From contig CAYLVM010000001.1 in the NCBI GenBank assembly GCA_964387145.1, positions 1-64,000 of the forward strand: 64,000 nucleotides of DNA, read 5' to 3'. Source of the stretch: JAMBLL01 sp964387145. GTDB taxonomy: Bacteria; Actinomycetota; Acidimicrobiia; Spongiisociales; UBA5794. Every line of letters starts with the position of its first letter. Within the stretch, counting starts at the first letter, position 1. Below the pieces are notes generated by a model. The model was not told where the DNA came from and did not search any database. It saw only the letters and a program-made list of their open reading frames with translations. Positions 48,818-56,980 of the stretch are shown in pieces. A program made the position numbers and the translations under genes.

Positions 48818-51217
48818 TCAGAGCTCGCCACGCAGCGTGGCGCCGGTCGCCTCGAACACCGTGTCGGCGATCATCCTGCGTACCGGTGCAACCTCCTCGT
48901 CGGTGAGCGTCCGATCCAGAGCCCGGAGCCGGAAGTTGATGGCGTATGAGACGAGACCGTCACCGACCGAGTCACCCGAGAAAATGTCGAACAGCTGACT
49001 GTGCTCCAAGAGGGTGCCTGCACCGGTGTTGGCAGCCGACAAGACAGCGCTCGCAGGGACGTCCAGCGGTGCTGCGAACGCCATGTCGAACACGACTGGA
49101 GGGAAGCTGCTCGGAGCCACGTACTTCCAATGGCCCCGATTTGCGAGGAGCACGGCTGTGTCGATCTCGCCAACGACCACTCTCCCAGGAAGACCGAAAG
49201 CGCCGGTCACCGACGGGATCATCTCTCCTACCGTTCCGATCACCGACCCACCCACCGTGACATCGGCACATCGTCCTGGGTGAAACGGGACCCTCTCGGC
49301 CTGGACGAGTTCGAGATCTGGGAGACGCATCTCGAGCCCGATGAGTTCTACGATTCCCGTTCCGTCGTGCACATCGAACTCCTGCGGTTCACTGTGCCAG
49401 GTTGCATCAGGACGCCCGGCAAGGACGAAACCGAGGCGTTCCGGTTGGTCGGGAAGCTTGCCAGTGCCGGGAAGGAAAACCTTTCCGATCTCAAAGAGTG
49501 TTGCTGCGGGAAGCCGACGGGCCAGGTTCACCGAAGCAGCCTTGAGGAGACCGGGGATGAGCGACGTACGCATGACACCTTCGGTGTCGTTCAGTGGGTT
49601 CACGACCGAGATGGCAGCGTCGGTCACGCCGGCTCCCTCGGGATGGAGGATCTCGATGTCCTGCGCGCTGATGAACGAGAACGACAGGGTCTCGTACAGC
49701 CCGGTGCCCACGAGTGTCTCGCGAAGATCTCGGAGTCGGCGTTCCTCGTGTGGCAACCCCCCACCGGGCCCGGACGGGACCGTGTCTGGGATCGAGGCGA
49801 ACCCGTGGAGCCTGGCGATCTCCTCGACCAGGTCGATGGGACGACGAACGTCGGGGCGCCGTGTCGGAACGGTCACGGTGAGTGGGTCGGTTCCGTCGAC
49901 GTCGAAGGTGAGTCGTTCGAGCAACGACCTCGTTGACTCGGTATCGAGCTCGATACCGAGGATACGACGGGTCTCTGAGAGGGGGTACGTGATCGACCAT
50001 GGAGCGATCGCTCCTGGGTCGACATCGATGGGCATAGGGGCAGGCCTCGCGTCTGCGATCTCGGTGAGGAGCTGAGCGACCCTGTCTGCTCCAAGGTGGC
50101 AGAACGACGGATCGGCGCCCCGCTCGAATCTCGCCGACGCTTCGGACCGAAGACCGAGACGTTTCGAGGTCATCAGCACGTGCGCGGGATCCCAGTAGGC
50201 AGCCTCGATGAACACGTCGGTCGTGTCGTCGTGGACCTCGGTCGATGCACCACCCATGACCCCACCGATCGCAACGGGAACAGAACCGTCGGTGACGACG
50301 ATGTCATCACGAGTCAGCGTCCGCGTCTGATCATCGAGCGTGACGATCGTTTCACCTTCGGCCGCCATCCGAACCCCGATCGTGGAGCCGAGACGGTCGA
50401 CGTCGAAAGCATGGGTCGGATGGCCGAACTCGATCATCGCGTAGTTCGACGCGTCGACGACGTTGGAGATCGGTCGGACACCTGCAAGTTCGAGCCGTCG
50501 CCGCAGCCAGTGCGGGGAGGGCCCGACGGTGATCTCTCGCACCTGGCGGCCTGCGAATCGTGGGCACATGTCGGGTTCGTCGATCGACACGGTGATATTC
50601 GAGGGCTCACCGCTCTCGGTTACATCGATCTCAGGCTCCCGCAGCGGAACCTCGAAGAGGGCAGCCAGATCGCGAGCGAGACCGTAGACAGAGAGACAGT
50701 CCGGTCGGTTCGGGGTGACGTTGACCTCGAACCAGACATCCGGCAGTCCAACGATCTGAGCGAAATCGGCACCGAGACGGTTCGATGCCTCTGGGTAGTC
50801 GTCGTTGAGCACCATGATGCCATCTGCATCGCTCCCGAGATCGAGCTCCGTCTCGGAACAGATCATTCCGTTGGATGCGATACCGCGAATCTCGCGACGG
50901 GTGATCGTGAAATCGCCTCCGAGGATCGCTCCCGGCACAGCGACAGGCACGATCGCACCTGCTTCGAAGTTCCAGGCGCCGCAGATGATCTCGAGGACCT
51001 CAGTGCCGACATCGACCTTCGTCAGTCGTACTTTGTCGGCGTTGGGGTGCGGCAGGACCTCGAGGACCTTGCCGACCACGACCCCCTCGAAGGTCGGTTC
51101 GAGGACGTGCCAGTCTTCGATCTCGTGCCCGAGGCTTTCGAAAGCTTCGACCAGTTCCTGGGGGTCGGTCGTAGGAAGCTCGATGAACTCAGCGAGCCAT
51201 GACTGTGTCAGTTTCAT
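48818..51217 (-). CDS. pheT: Phenylalanyl-tRNA synthetase beta subunit
   Basis: The 799-residue product has the N-terminal OB/EMAP-type domain (PHPNADKVRLTKVDVG), B3/B4 editing region, B5 (DNA-binding-like) domain with VEEIARLHGF, and a C-terminal anticodon-binding FDX domain. Length is standard. Overlaps pheS by four bases, forming the usual pheST operon. Together they make the (alpha-beta)2 enzyme. Confidence 0.97.
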   Translation of the reverse strand: MKLTQSWLAEFIELPTTDPQELVEAFESLGHEIEDWHVLEPTFEGVVVGKVLEVLPHPNADKVRLTKVDVGTEVLEIICGAWNFEAGAIVPVAVPGAILGGDFTITRREIRGIASNGMICSETELDLGSDADGIMVLNDDYPEASNRLGADFAQIVGLPDVWFEVNVTPNRPDCLSVYGLARDLAALFEVPLREPEIDVTESGEPSNITVSIDEPDMCPRFAGRQVREITVGPSPHWLRRRLELAGVRPISNVVDASNYAMIEFGHPTHAFDVDRLGSTIGVRMAAEGETIVTLDDQTRTLTRDDIVVTDGSVPVAIGGVMGGASTEVHDDTTDVFIEAAYWDPAHVLMTSKRLGLRSEASARFERGADPSFCHLGADRVAQLLTEIADARPAPMPIDVDPGAIAPWSITYPLSETRRILGIELDTESTRSLLERLTFDVDGTDPLTVTVPTRRPDVRRPIDLVEEIARLHGFASIPDTVPSGPGGGLPHEERRLRDLRETLVGTGLYETLSFSFISAQDIEILHPEGAGVTDAAISVVNPLNDTEGVMRTSLIPGLLKAASVNLARRLPAATLFEIGKVFLPGTGKLPDQPERLGFVLAGRPDATWHSEPQEFDVHDGTGIVELIGLEMRLPDLELVQAERVPFHPGRCADVTVGGSVIGTVGEMIPSVTGAFGLPGRVVVGEIDTAVLLANRGHWKYVAPSSFPPVVFDMAFAAPLDVPASAVLSAANTGAGTLLEHSQLFDIFSGDSVGDGLVSYAINFRLRALDRTLTDEEVAPVRRMIADTVFEATGATLRGEL

Positions 51218-52245
51218 CGGTACTGCTCCAGGATCCGTTCGTCAGGATCGATCAGGGCCCGCAAGTCTGTGATGCCGTGGCGGACCATCGCCATGCGTTC
51301 GGCACCCATGCCGAAGGCAAAGCCGCTCAGGATCTCGGGGTCGTAGCCGACCTGCTCGAAGACTGCAGGGTTCACCATGCCGCATCCGAGGAGTTCGATC
51401 CAACGTCCGTTCGTGAAGGCGTGCATCTCGGCCGAGGGTTCCGTGAAGGGGAAGTAGTGCGGGATGAACTTGACCTTCGTGTCACCGCCGAAGAACTGGC
51501 GAGCGAACTCAGCGAGCGTGCCTTTGAGGTCTGCGAAGGTGATCGAGTCGTCGACGGCGAGACCTTCGACCTGGTGGAAGACGGGTGAGTGGGTGGCGTC
51601 GACAGCATCTGCCCGAAACACCTTGCCGGGAACGACGATGTACACCGGCGGATCGTGTTTCTCCATGTAGCGGGCCTGCATGGGAGACGTATGTGTCCGC
51701 AGGAGGATCTCCTCGTCGCGGTCCCCGTAGTCGAGGTACAGGGTGTCGCTCTCGAGACGCGACGGGTGTGTCTCTGGGATGTTGAGGGCTGTGAAGTTGT
51801 AGAACTCCGTCTCGGCCTCCGGGCCCTTGGCAACTGTGTAGCCAAGACCGACGAAGATGTCGACGATCTCATCGATCGTCTGCGTGATGAGGTGGTGAGT
51901 GCCCCGACGAGGCCGTCTGCCGGGAAGTGTGACATCGACACGATCGGCAGCGAGTGATGCCGACTCCTCTGCCGTTGCGAGTTCGCTACGTCGCAGTGTG
52001 AGGAGATCGGTGAGGCGCGATGCGATGTCGTTGATCGCACGCCCCGTGTCCCGGCGCTCCTCGGGATCGTTGATCGCGCCGAGGCCGCGGCGTGCTTGTG
52101 CTATCGGTGAGCCCTTGCCGATGAGTTCAGCTTCGAGGGCATCGAGATCGGCAAGTGATTCGGTCGCGTCGATCTGTGCGGGCGCGTTCGCAAGGAGATA
52201 GTGAAGTGGTTCCATGGAATCTGGCAGGTTAGCGACTGTGGACAT
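51214..52245 (-). CDS. pheS: Phenylalanyl-tRNA synthetase alpha subunit
   Basis: The 343-residue product has an N-terminal coiled coil and class II core. Motif 2 is in LLRTHTSPMQARYM, FRADAVDATHSPVFHQ follows, and motif 3 is FAFGMGAERMAMVRHGI. The Phe-pocket segment and DDITFADLKG-like stretch are typical. The 158-base region upstream contains a possible leaderless peptide and attenuator. Confidence 0.97.
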   Translation of the reverse strand: MSTVANLPDSMEPLHYLLANAPAQIDATESLADLDALEAELIGKGSPIAQARRGLGAINDPEERRDTGRAINDIASRLTDLLTLRRSELATAEESASLAADRVDVTLPGRRPRRGTHHLITQTIDEIVDIFVGLGYTVAKGPEAETEFYNFTALNIPETHPSRLESDTLYLDYGDRDEEILLRTHTSPMQARYMEKHDPPVYIVVPGKVFRADAVDATHSPVFHQVEGLAVDDSITFADLKGTLAEFARQFFGGDTKVKFIPHYFPFTEPSAEMHAFTNGRWIELLGCGMVNPAVFEQVGYDPEILSGFAFGMGAERMAMVRHGITDLRALIDPDERILEQYR

Positions 52246-52284
52246 CGCATCGGCTCCTCTCGCGAGCCGCCCCGGATAGCGAAG

Positions 52285-52306
52285 AACCCGGAGGCGGCTC
52301 CGGGTT
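52285..52306 (-). terminator. Possible attenuator hairpin before pheS
   Basis: On the minus strand AACCCGGAG and CTCCGGGTT form a perfect nine-pair stem around a four-base loop, followed by UUCUUCGCU. The stem lies 40 bases before the pheS start and after a short reading frame. A second CCCGGAG copy (52338-52344) could compete for the downstream arm. Confidence 0.45.
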
Positions 52307-52348
52307 CGTGGTGTGGCAGTGTGGGGTGCGTGTTGAACTCCGGGCTGG

Positions 52349-52390
52349 TCAGCCCGTAAACGATCCGTCGTCCCATCGCAGGTGTTTCAT
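52349..52390 (-). CDS. Possible 13-residue pheST leader peptide
   Basis: A short frame reads MKHLRWDDGSFTG and stops inside the loop of a six-pair hairpin (52341-52356). A TAGGGT box seven bases before the ATG suggests the transcript begins at this codon. A single Phe codon lies three codons before the stop, so the ribosome stalling logic of an attenuator is possible but weak. Confidence 0.4.
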   Translation of the reverse strand: MKHLRWDDGSFTG

Positions 52391-52397
52391 ACGGCGC

Positions 52398-52403
52398 ACC
52401 CTA
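52398..52403 (-). promoter_or_regulatory. -10 box before the pheST leader
   Basis: TAGGGT (within GATAGGGT) lies immediately after the rRNA methylase stop and seven bases before the leader ATG. Confidence 0.4.
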
Positions 52404-53165
52404 TCAAGGTTCCAAGAATCCGGCAACGTCGGTCATGGCGTACATGGCGATGCCGGCGGCGACTGCTGCATTGAGGGACTCGCTTCCGCCCGGCATGGGG
52501 ATCGTGATCTGGACATCGGAGCCTGTGATCATCTCGGCCGAGAGACCGTGAGCTTCGGAACCTACGAGCAGCGCGACCGGCGTCGGTGAGTTGCCGGGTG
52601 CCTTCCCCCCGTCGACGACGGTCGCGACGATCGTGAGGGTGTGTTCGTGCAAACTTGTGACCGGATCGTCGAGGACGGTGAGCCGAGCGCGGCTATGTGC
52701 ACCTGCACCCGCCCGGATCACTTTCGGAGACCAGAGGTCTGCGGTGCTTCCCGTGGCAGCGACGTCCCAGCCGAGAGCGGTGGCAGTTCGGATCATCGTT
52801 CCGACGTTGCCGGGGTCAGCAACGTCGACGAGGACGAGCGTGTCATGTTCCCGCAGGCCCACCGGGTCCGGGGTTCGGATCACAGCGACGGGACTCTGGG
52901 GTGTGCGTGTATCGGACGCGACGGACAGTACGTTCTCCGTGACGAGCGTGAACGGGATGTTCGAACCGTGACACGCATCGATCGTCGCGACGTCGTCGGG
53001 TGTGCACAGAACGGTCTTGGGGGCGAACCCTTCAGCCAGGAAGTCGGCGAAGACCACCGGTCCTTCGATCAGCGTTTCGCTCCGGGCTCTGCGCTCCTTT
53101 GCGCGGTGAAGCCCACGGATCGCCTTGATCCGGGGATTCGCCGTCGATGTGATGACCTCAAGCAT
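52404..53165 (-). CDS. TrmH/SpoU-family rRNA 2'-O-methyltransferase
   Basis: The 253-residue product has an N-terminal substrate-binding domain (LIEGPVVFADFLAEG) and a SPOUT knot with LVLVDVADPGNVGTMIRTA, VALLVGSEAHGLS and IPMPGGSESLNAAVAAGIA, the three family motifs. The position between rplT and pheST matches the tsnR-like gene of mycobacteria. Target nucleotide is not determinable. Confidence 0.92.
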   Translation of the reverse strand: MLEVITSTANPRIKAIRGLHRAKERRARSETLIEGPVVFADFLAEGFAPKTVLCTPDDVATIDACHGSNIPFTLVTENVLSVASDTRTPQSPVAVIRTPDPVGLREHDTLVLVDVADPGNVGTMIRTATALGWDVAATGSTADLWSPKVIRAGAGAHSRARLTVLDDPVTSLHEHTLTIVATVVDGGKAPGNSPTPVALLVGSEAHGLSAEMITGSDVQITIPMPGGSESLNAAVAAGIAMYAMTDVAGFLEP

Positions 53166-53175
53166 GAGATCTGGC

Positions 53176-53221
53176 GTCTGGCGCTGATATGGCTCGTATA
53201 CGGGCTGTATCAGCGCCAGAC
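53176..53221. terminator. 46-bp palindrome downstream of rplT
   Basis: Perfect 14-base inverted arms (53176-53189 and 53208-53221) surround an inner CGTATACG palindrome with the same centre (53195-53202). Twenty of 23 possible pairs form. It fills the 65-base space between the rplT stop and the methylase start. It could terminate the infC-rpmI-rplT transcript, but no U tract follows. Confidence 0.55.
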
Positions 53222-53230
53222 ACCAGGGGG

Positions 53231-53593
53231 TTAGGCGTCAGCTGTGGCGTTGCTTGCCACGGTGACGAGGGCGGCGAACGCCTCAGGGTCGTTGACGGCC
53301 ATCTCTGCGAGCATCTTGCGGTCGACGTCGATGTCGGCAGCCTTGAGACCGGCCATGAACTTCGAGTACGTCGTTCCGTTGATCCGGGCCGCAGCGTTGA
53401 TGCGCTGGATCCACAGACGACGGAACTGGCCTTTGCGCGCACGACGATGGTCGTACGAGTCCTGCATTGCATGCATGACTTGCTCACGAGCGGCACGGTA
53501 GCGCCGACTTCTGGCCCCGGTATACCCGGAGGCCCGGTCCATTACTTTCTTGCGCTTCTTCCGCGCGTTCACAGATCGTTTCACACGAGCCAT
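53231..53593 (-). CDS. rplT: Ribosomal protein bL20
   Basis: The 120-residue product shows the bL20 N-terminus (ARVKRSVNARKKRKKVM) and the RRLWIQRINAAARINGTTYSKF globular-domain segment. It is an early 50S assembly protein. The ATG is nine bases after rpmI. Confidence 0.97.
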   Translation of the reverse strand: MARVKRSVNARKKRKKVMDRASGYTGARSRRYRAAREQVMHAMQDSYDHRRARKGQFRRLWIQRINAAARINGTTYSKFMAGLKAADIDVDRKMLAEMAVNDPEAFAALVTVASNATADA

Positions 53594-53602
53594 GGGAGCC
53601 TC

Positions 53603-53797
53603 CTAGCTATTCAGCAGTTTGTCGACGCGCTTGGCGTCCCCACCGCTGAGGGTTCCGGTGCCCTTGACGCGACGCCAACGGGCAGAGGTCTTCTTGTGGC
53701 GGTTGTGTCCACGCCAAGCCTTGCGGTGCATGATCTTTCCGCTACCCGTGCGTTTGAAACGCTTGGCAGCACCTTTGTGCGTTTTCATCTTGGGCAC
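53603..53797 (-). CDS. rpmI: Ribosomal protein bL35
   Basis: The 64-residue basic product has PKMKTHKGAAKRFKRTGSGKI and the HRKAWRGHN segment characteristic of bL35. Its place between infC and rplT is universal. Confidence 0.97.
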   Translation of the reverse strand: MPKMKTHKGAAKRFKRTGSGKIMHRKAWRGHNRHKKTSARWRRVKGTGTLSGGDAKRVDKLLNS

Positions 53798-53834
53798 AGT
53801 GTTCTCCTGTCATCCAGATGACGAGCGTCGGGGA

Positions 53835-54365
53835 CTACTCGTCGTCTGCTTCAGTTTCTCTCTCGGCGGGAATGTCCTTCGCCGGGACGAGGACCATCGT
53901 CATGTTCCGCCCTTCGAGGCGTGGCATGGTCTCGATCTCCGCGTAGTCCTCAACGTCTTCGTAGAGCCGCTGAAGAATGTTGCGTCCGAGCTCGGGGTGA
54001 GCAACCTCGCGGCCACGAAAGCGCATCGTGCACTTGACCTTGTCACCTTGCCTGAGGAACTTCACGACACGCTTTCGTTTCACCTCGTAGTCGCTGGCTC
54101 CGATCTTGGGTCGGAACTGCACCTCTTTGATGACCGTTCGTGTCTGGTTCTTCCTGGCTTCACGTGCTTTGACAGACTGGTCGTACTTGTACTTGCCATA
54201 GTCCATCATCCGCACGACCGGAGGTCGAGCATCCGGGGCGACCTCGACGAGGTCGAGTCCTAGCTGCGCGGCGAGCCATCGTGCTTCGTCGATGTCCTTC
54301 TCGCCGATCTGACCGCCGTCTGGTGCAATGAGTCGCACGCGCTTGACGCGGATTCGTTCGTTCAC
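53835..54365 (-). CDS. infC: Translation initiation factor IF-3
   Basis: The 176-residue product begins NERIRVKRVRLIAPDGGQIG, the standard IF-3 N-terminal domain, followed by the linker KYKYDQSVKAREARKNQ and the C-terminal domain. GTG at 54365 is the start, with GGAG seven bases upstream. IF-3 genes frequently use rare starts as part of autoregulation; GTG is less extreme than the AUU of E. coli. Confidence 0.95.
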   Translation of the reverse strand: MNERIRVKRVRLIAPDGGQIGEKDIDEARWLAAQLGLDLVEVAPDARPPVVRMMDYGKYKYDQSVKAREARKNQTRTVIKEVQFRPKIGASDYEVKRKRVVKFLRQGDKVKCTMRFRGREVAHPELGRNILQRLYEDVEDYAEIETMPRLEGRNMTMVLVPAKDIPAERETEADDE

Positions 54366-54538
54366 CCGTGGCTCCGCGATGGGAGTACCTCCTGATCCGT
54401 GGTTTCCCGCCGAGGAAGTCGCCTACAAGAACGAAGGCAGCGCGACGTACGCTGCGCGAAGTTCGACCTGACACACCTCGATACGGTGGAAAGGTGGGAA
54501 GCAGGCGCCTCCTCTTGCGTCGTTTGTGGCCGTAATAG

Positions 54539-54566
54539 TACCTGGTATCTGGTACTTAGTACATGG
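54539..54566. repeat. Heptanucleotide tandem repeat (TACYTGG type), 4 units
   Basis: Four successive seven-base units read TACCTGG, TATCTGG, TACTTAG and TACATGG. They belong to the same family as the repeats at 58170 and 58357. Confidence 0.75.
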
Positions 54567-54599
54567 AGGATCGCCCGATGGGCGGATTCGGTTGCTGGG

Positions 54600-54620
54600 T
54601 TCACAGCTCACAGTTCACAG
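54600..54620. repeat. Heptanucleotide tandem repeat (TTCACAG type), 3 units
   Basis: Units TTCACAG, CTCACAG, TTCACAG follow each other. The period is seven bases as in the neighbouring repeat, but the consensus differs. Confidence 0.65.
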
Positions 54621-54697
54621 TCGGAAACCCGGACGATTCCTGGATGACCAACTGCTACAGGTAAACGGAGAACGACCGCTCCCCGTGCGCGCATCCT

Positions 54698-55168
54698 CTA
54701 GGTATCGCGAATAGCCTGGAGCGTTCGTGTCGCGACAACGACGGCTTCCGCCGCTTCCCGGCCCTTGTTGTCCGGCCCCGGCTGGGAGCGGACCAGGGCA
54801 TCGTGTGCGTTTCTCACGGTGAGGATCCCGAACGCCATCGGGACACCGGTATCGAGTTGGGCCCGCATGATGCCCTCCGATGCTCTGTGTGCAATGTGCT
54901 CGTAGTGGTCGGTGTCGCCTTCAATCACGGCACCGAGACACACGACGGCGTCGTAGCCGCGTTGGGCGACAGCGAGAGCGGCCAGCGGCAGTTCGAAGGC
55001 GCCGGGCACGTCGACGCTGAGGATCTCTGTTGCATTCGCGGCTTCGAGGAAGGCGAGCGCGCCCTCCTTGAGCCCGGTCGTGACCACCGCGTTGAACGAT
55101 GCCGTGACGACGGCGACCCGCAGACCCTCGGCGCTGACGCCTGTGTCGGCTTGTTCATCGATCCGCAT
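54698..55168 (-). CDS. ribH: 6,7-dimethyl-8-ribityllumazine synthase
   Basis: RibH condenses the ribityl pyrimidine with dihydroxybutanone phosphate. The 156-residue product has TASFNAVVTTGLKEGA, the VPGAFELPLAA and GAVIEGDTDHYEHIA segments and the late FGILTVRNAHDALVRS. ATG at 55168 lies 14 bases inside the ribBA end. It is the last gene of the rib operon. Confidence 0.96.
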   Translation of the reverse strand: MRIDEQADTGVSAEGLRVAVVTASFNAVVTTGLKEGALAFLEAANATEILSVDVPGAFELPLAALAVAQRGYDAVVCLGAVIEGDTDHYEHIAHRASEGIMRAQLDTGVPMAFGILTVRNAHDALVRSQPGPDNKGREAAEAVVVATRTLQAIRDT

Positions 55169-56375
55169 GTGTCGCCCCTGTCGTGATATGACCCATTCGC
55201 TCCGCTTTCGTCGTGAGGTAGTCGTGGTTCTCGGCGGTCTCCCCCACCCAGATGGATTCACGTTCGACGACATCGACGCCGTAGCGTTGTAGTTGGGCGA
55301 TCTTGTCCGGGTTGTTCGTGAGGAGCCGGACCGATGCGATACCGAGGTCGTGAAGGATCTGAGCGTCGACACCGTAGTGGCGTGCATCGTCGGCGTGCCC
55401 GATCTGGCGGTTGGCGTCCACGGTATCGAGTCCTTGCTCCTGAAGGTCGTAGGCTGCGATCTTGTCGAGGATCCCGATCCCTCTGCCTTCATGGGCGGCG
55501 TTGTACACGATCACACCCTCACCGGCCTCGGATATGAGTCGCATGGCCTCGTTGAGCTGGGAACCACAGTCGCAGCGAAGCGAACCGAAAACGTCACCGG
55601 TCAAACACACGGAGTGAATCCGGGTGAGAACGTTCTCTCTCCCGTCGAGAGAACCCATCGTCAACGCAACATGAGGGCTGTCATCGGTCTGGGCCTGATA
55701 GCCGATCAAGGTGAACTCACCGTAGCGGGTCGGAAGCGTGGCTTGGGACTGGCGCCTCACGAGGTTCTCGGTCCTCCACCGATAGGCGACGAGGTCGTCG
55801 ATCGAGATCATGACCATGTCATGGTCTCGCGCGAACTCCATCAGCGTCTCTCCGCGCGCCATCGTCCCGTCGTCGTTGACGATCTCACACAGCACACCAG
55901 CAGGAAAGAGGCCACACAGCCTGGCAAGGTCGACTGCTGCCTCCGTATGGCCCTGGCGAGAGAGGACACCGCCTTCGAGGCTACGCAGCGGAAAGATGTG
56001 CCCTGGTCGACTGAAGTCGGACGGCTTGGCAGAGGGATCGACAACGGCTCGGATCGTTCGCGCACGGTCGGGGGCGGAGATGCCCGTTGTGGTGCCCTTC
56101 AGATAGTCGATCGACACCGTGAACGCCGTGTTGTGAGCTTCGGTGTTGTCGATCACCATCAGTGGCAACTCGAGCTCGTCGAGTCGCTCCCCGGTGGTGG
56201 GAAGACATATCAGGCCCGATGTGTAGCGAACCATGAAGGCGATACGCTCCGGCGTGACCTTCTCAGCAGCGATGATCAGGTCACCCTCGTTCTCTCGATC
56301 CTCGTTGTCGACGACGAGAACGAACTCGCCGCGACGCATAGCGTCGAGTGCTTCGGGGATCGTCGCGAGCTTCAT
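55155..56375 (-). CDS. ribBA: Bifunctional DHBP synthase/GTP cyclohydrolase II
   Basis: The 406-residue product has the RibB half (LVVDNEDRENEGDLIIAA, HTEAAVDLARL) and the RibA half with zinc cysteines in CLTGDVFGSLRCDCGSQL and the catalytic region GRGIGILDKIAAY. Both halves look intact, so it should supply dihydroxybutanone phosphate and open GTP for riboflavin synthesis. ATG overlaps the ribE stop as ATGA. Confidence 0.96.
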   Translation of the reverse strand: MKLATIPEALDAMRRGEFVLVVDNEDRENEGDLIIAAEKVTPERIAFMVRYTSGLICLPTTGERLDELELPLMVIDNTEAHNTAFTVSIDYLKGTTTGISAPDRARTIRAVVDPSAKPSDFSRPGHIFPLRSLEGGVLSRQGHTEAAVDLARLCGLFPAGVLCEIVNDDGTMARGETLMEFARDHDMVMISIDDLVAYRWRTENLVRRQSQATLPTRYGEFTLIGYQAQTDDSPHVALTMGSLDGRENVLTRIHSVCLTGDVFGSLRCDCGSQLNEAMRLISEAGEGVIVYNAAHEGRGIGILDKIAAYDLQEQGLDTVDANRQIGHADDARHYGVDAQILHDLGIASVRLLTNNPDKIAQLQRYGVDVVERESIWVGETAENHDYLTTKAERMGHITTGATHADR

Positions 56376-56980
56376 CGTGACGCTCCGATCATGCGTTCGA
56401 CGTACTTGGCGATGACGTCGACTTCCAGGTTGACGGCGGTACCGGGCTGTGCTTCACCGAGCACGGTCACGGCAAGCGTGTGCGGGATCAGGACGATCTC
56501 GAACCATTGTGTGGGTTCTCCTGGGTCGCTGACCGCCGTGACGGTGAGGCTCGTACCGTCCACGGTGATCGAGCCCTTCTCGACCACGTAGCGCCCGAGT
56601 GCCTGGGGGAACTCGATGTGCATGCGCGATGCGTCTCCTTCCGCTTCGATCGAACGGACGTACCCGACGCCATCGACGTGGCCTTGCACGATGTGGCCGT
56701 CGAATCGGCCTTCAGCGGGCATCGGTCGCTCGAGGTTCACCGAGTCACATGCCGTGAGCGATCCGATCGTGGTGCGTTCGAGTGTCTCTTGGACGGCGTC
56801 GACCGTGAACGATCCTTCTCCGCGTTTCGTCACGGTGAGACAGACCCCGTTGACCGAGACCGAATCCCCGATACCGAGTCCCGTGAGGCTGGACGATGCG
56901 TCGATCGTCACCTTCCGGCCCTTGGGGATGTCCGCGATCAGGGTGACCGTTCCGAGTTCGGAGACGATTCCGGTGAACAT
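56372..56980 (-). CDS. ribE: Riboflavin synthase (alpha chain)
   Basis: The 202-residue product has the two lumazine-binding barrels, each with a FTGIV/ DGVGYV-type start, and MFTGIVSELGTV at the N-terminus. It dismutates two lumazines to riboflavin. A GGAGG in the ribD end and a TGATG junction with ribD show tight coupling. Confidence 0.95.
   Translation of the reverse strand: MFTGIVSELGTVTLIADIPKGRKVTIDASSSLTGLGIGDSVSVNGVCLTVTKRGEGSFTVDAVQETLERTTIGSLTACDSVNLERPMPAEGRFDGHIVQGHVDGVGYVRSIEAEGDASRMHIEFPQALGRYVVEKGSITVDGTSLTVTAVSDPGEPTQWFEIVLIPHTLAVTVLGEAQPGTAVNLEVDVIAKYVERMIGASR

Larger units (their letters stand above)
54366..54697. other. 332-base intergenic region between infC and ribH
   Basis: No protein-coding gene is convincing. 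The part next to infC (to about 54400) holds its ribosome-binding site and an AGGAGG further up. The middle holds two heptad tandem repeats (54539-54566 and 54600-54620). The infC promoter is presumably here; TACTAT at the edge of the repeat is a weak candidate. Confidence 0.6.

Noticed and set aside
52246..52403. T-box leader before pheST
   Set aside because: I found no T-box bulge sequence or specifier-loop layout; the small frame and stem fit attenuation better.
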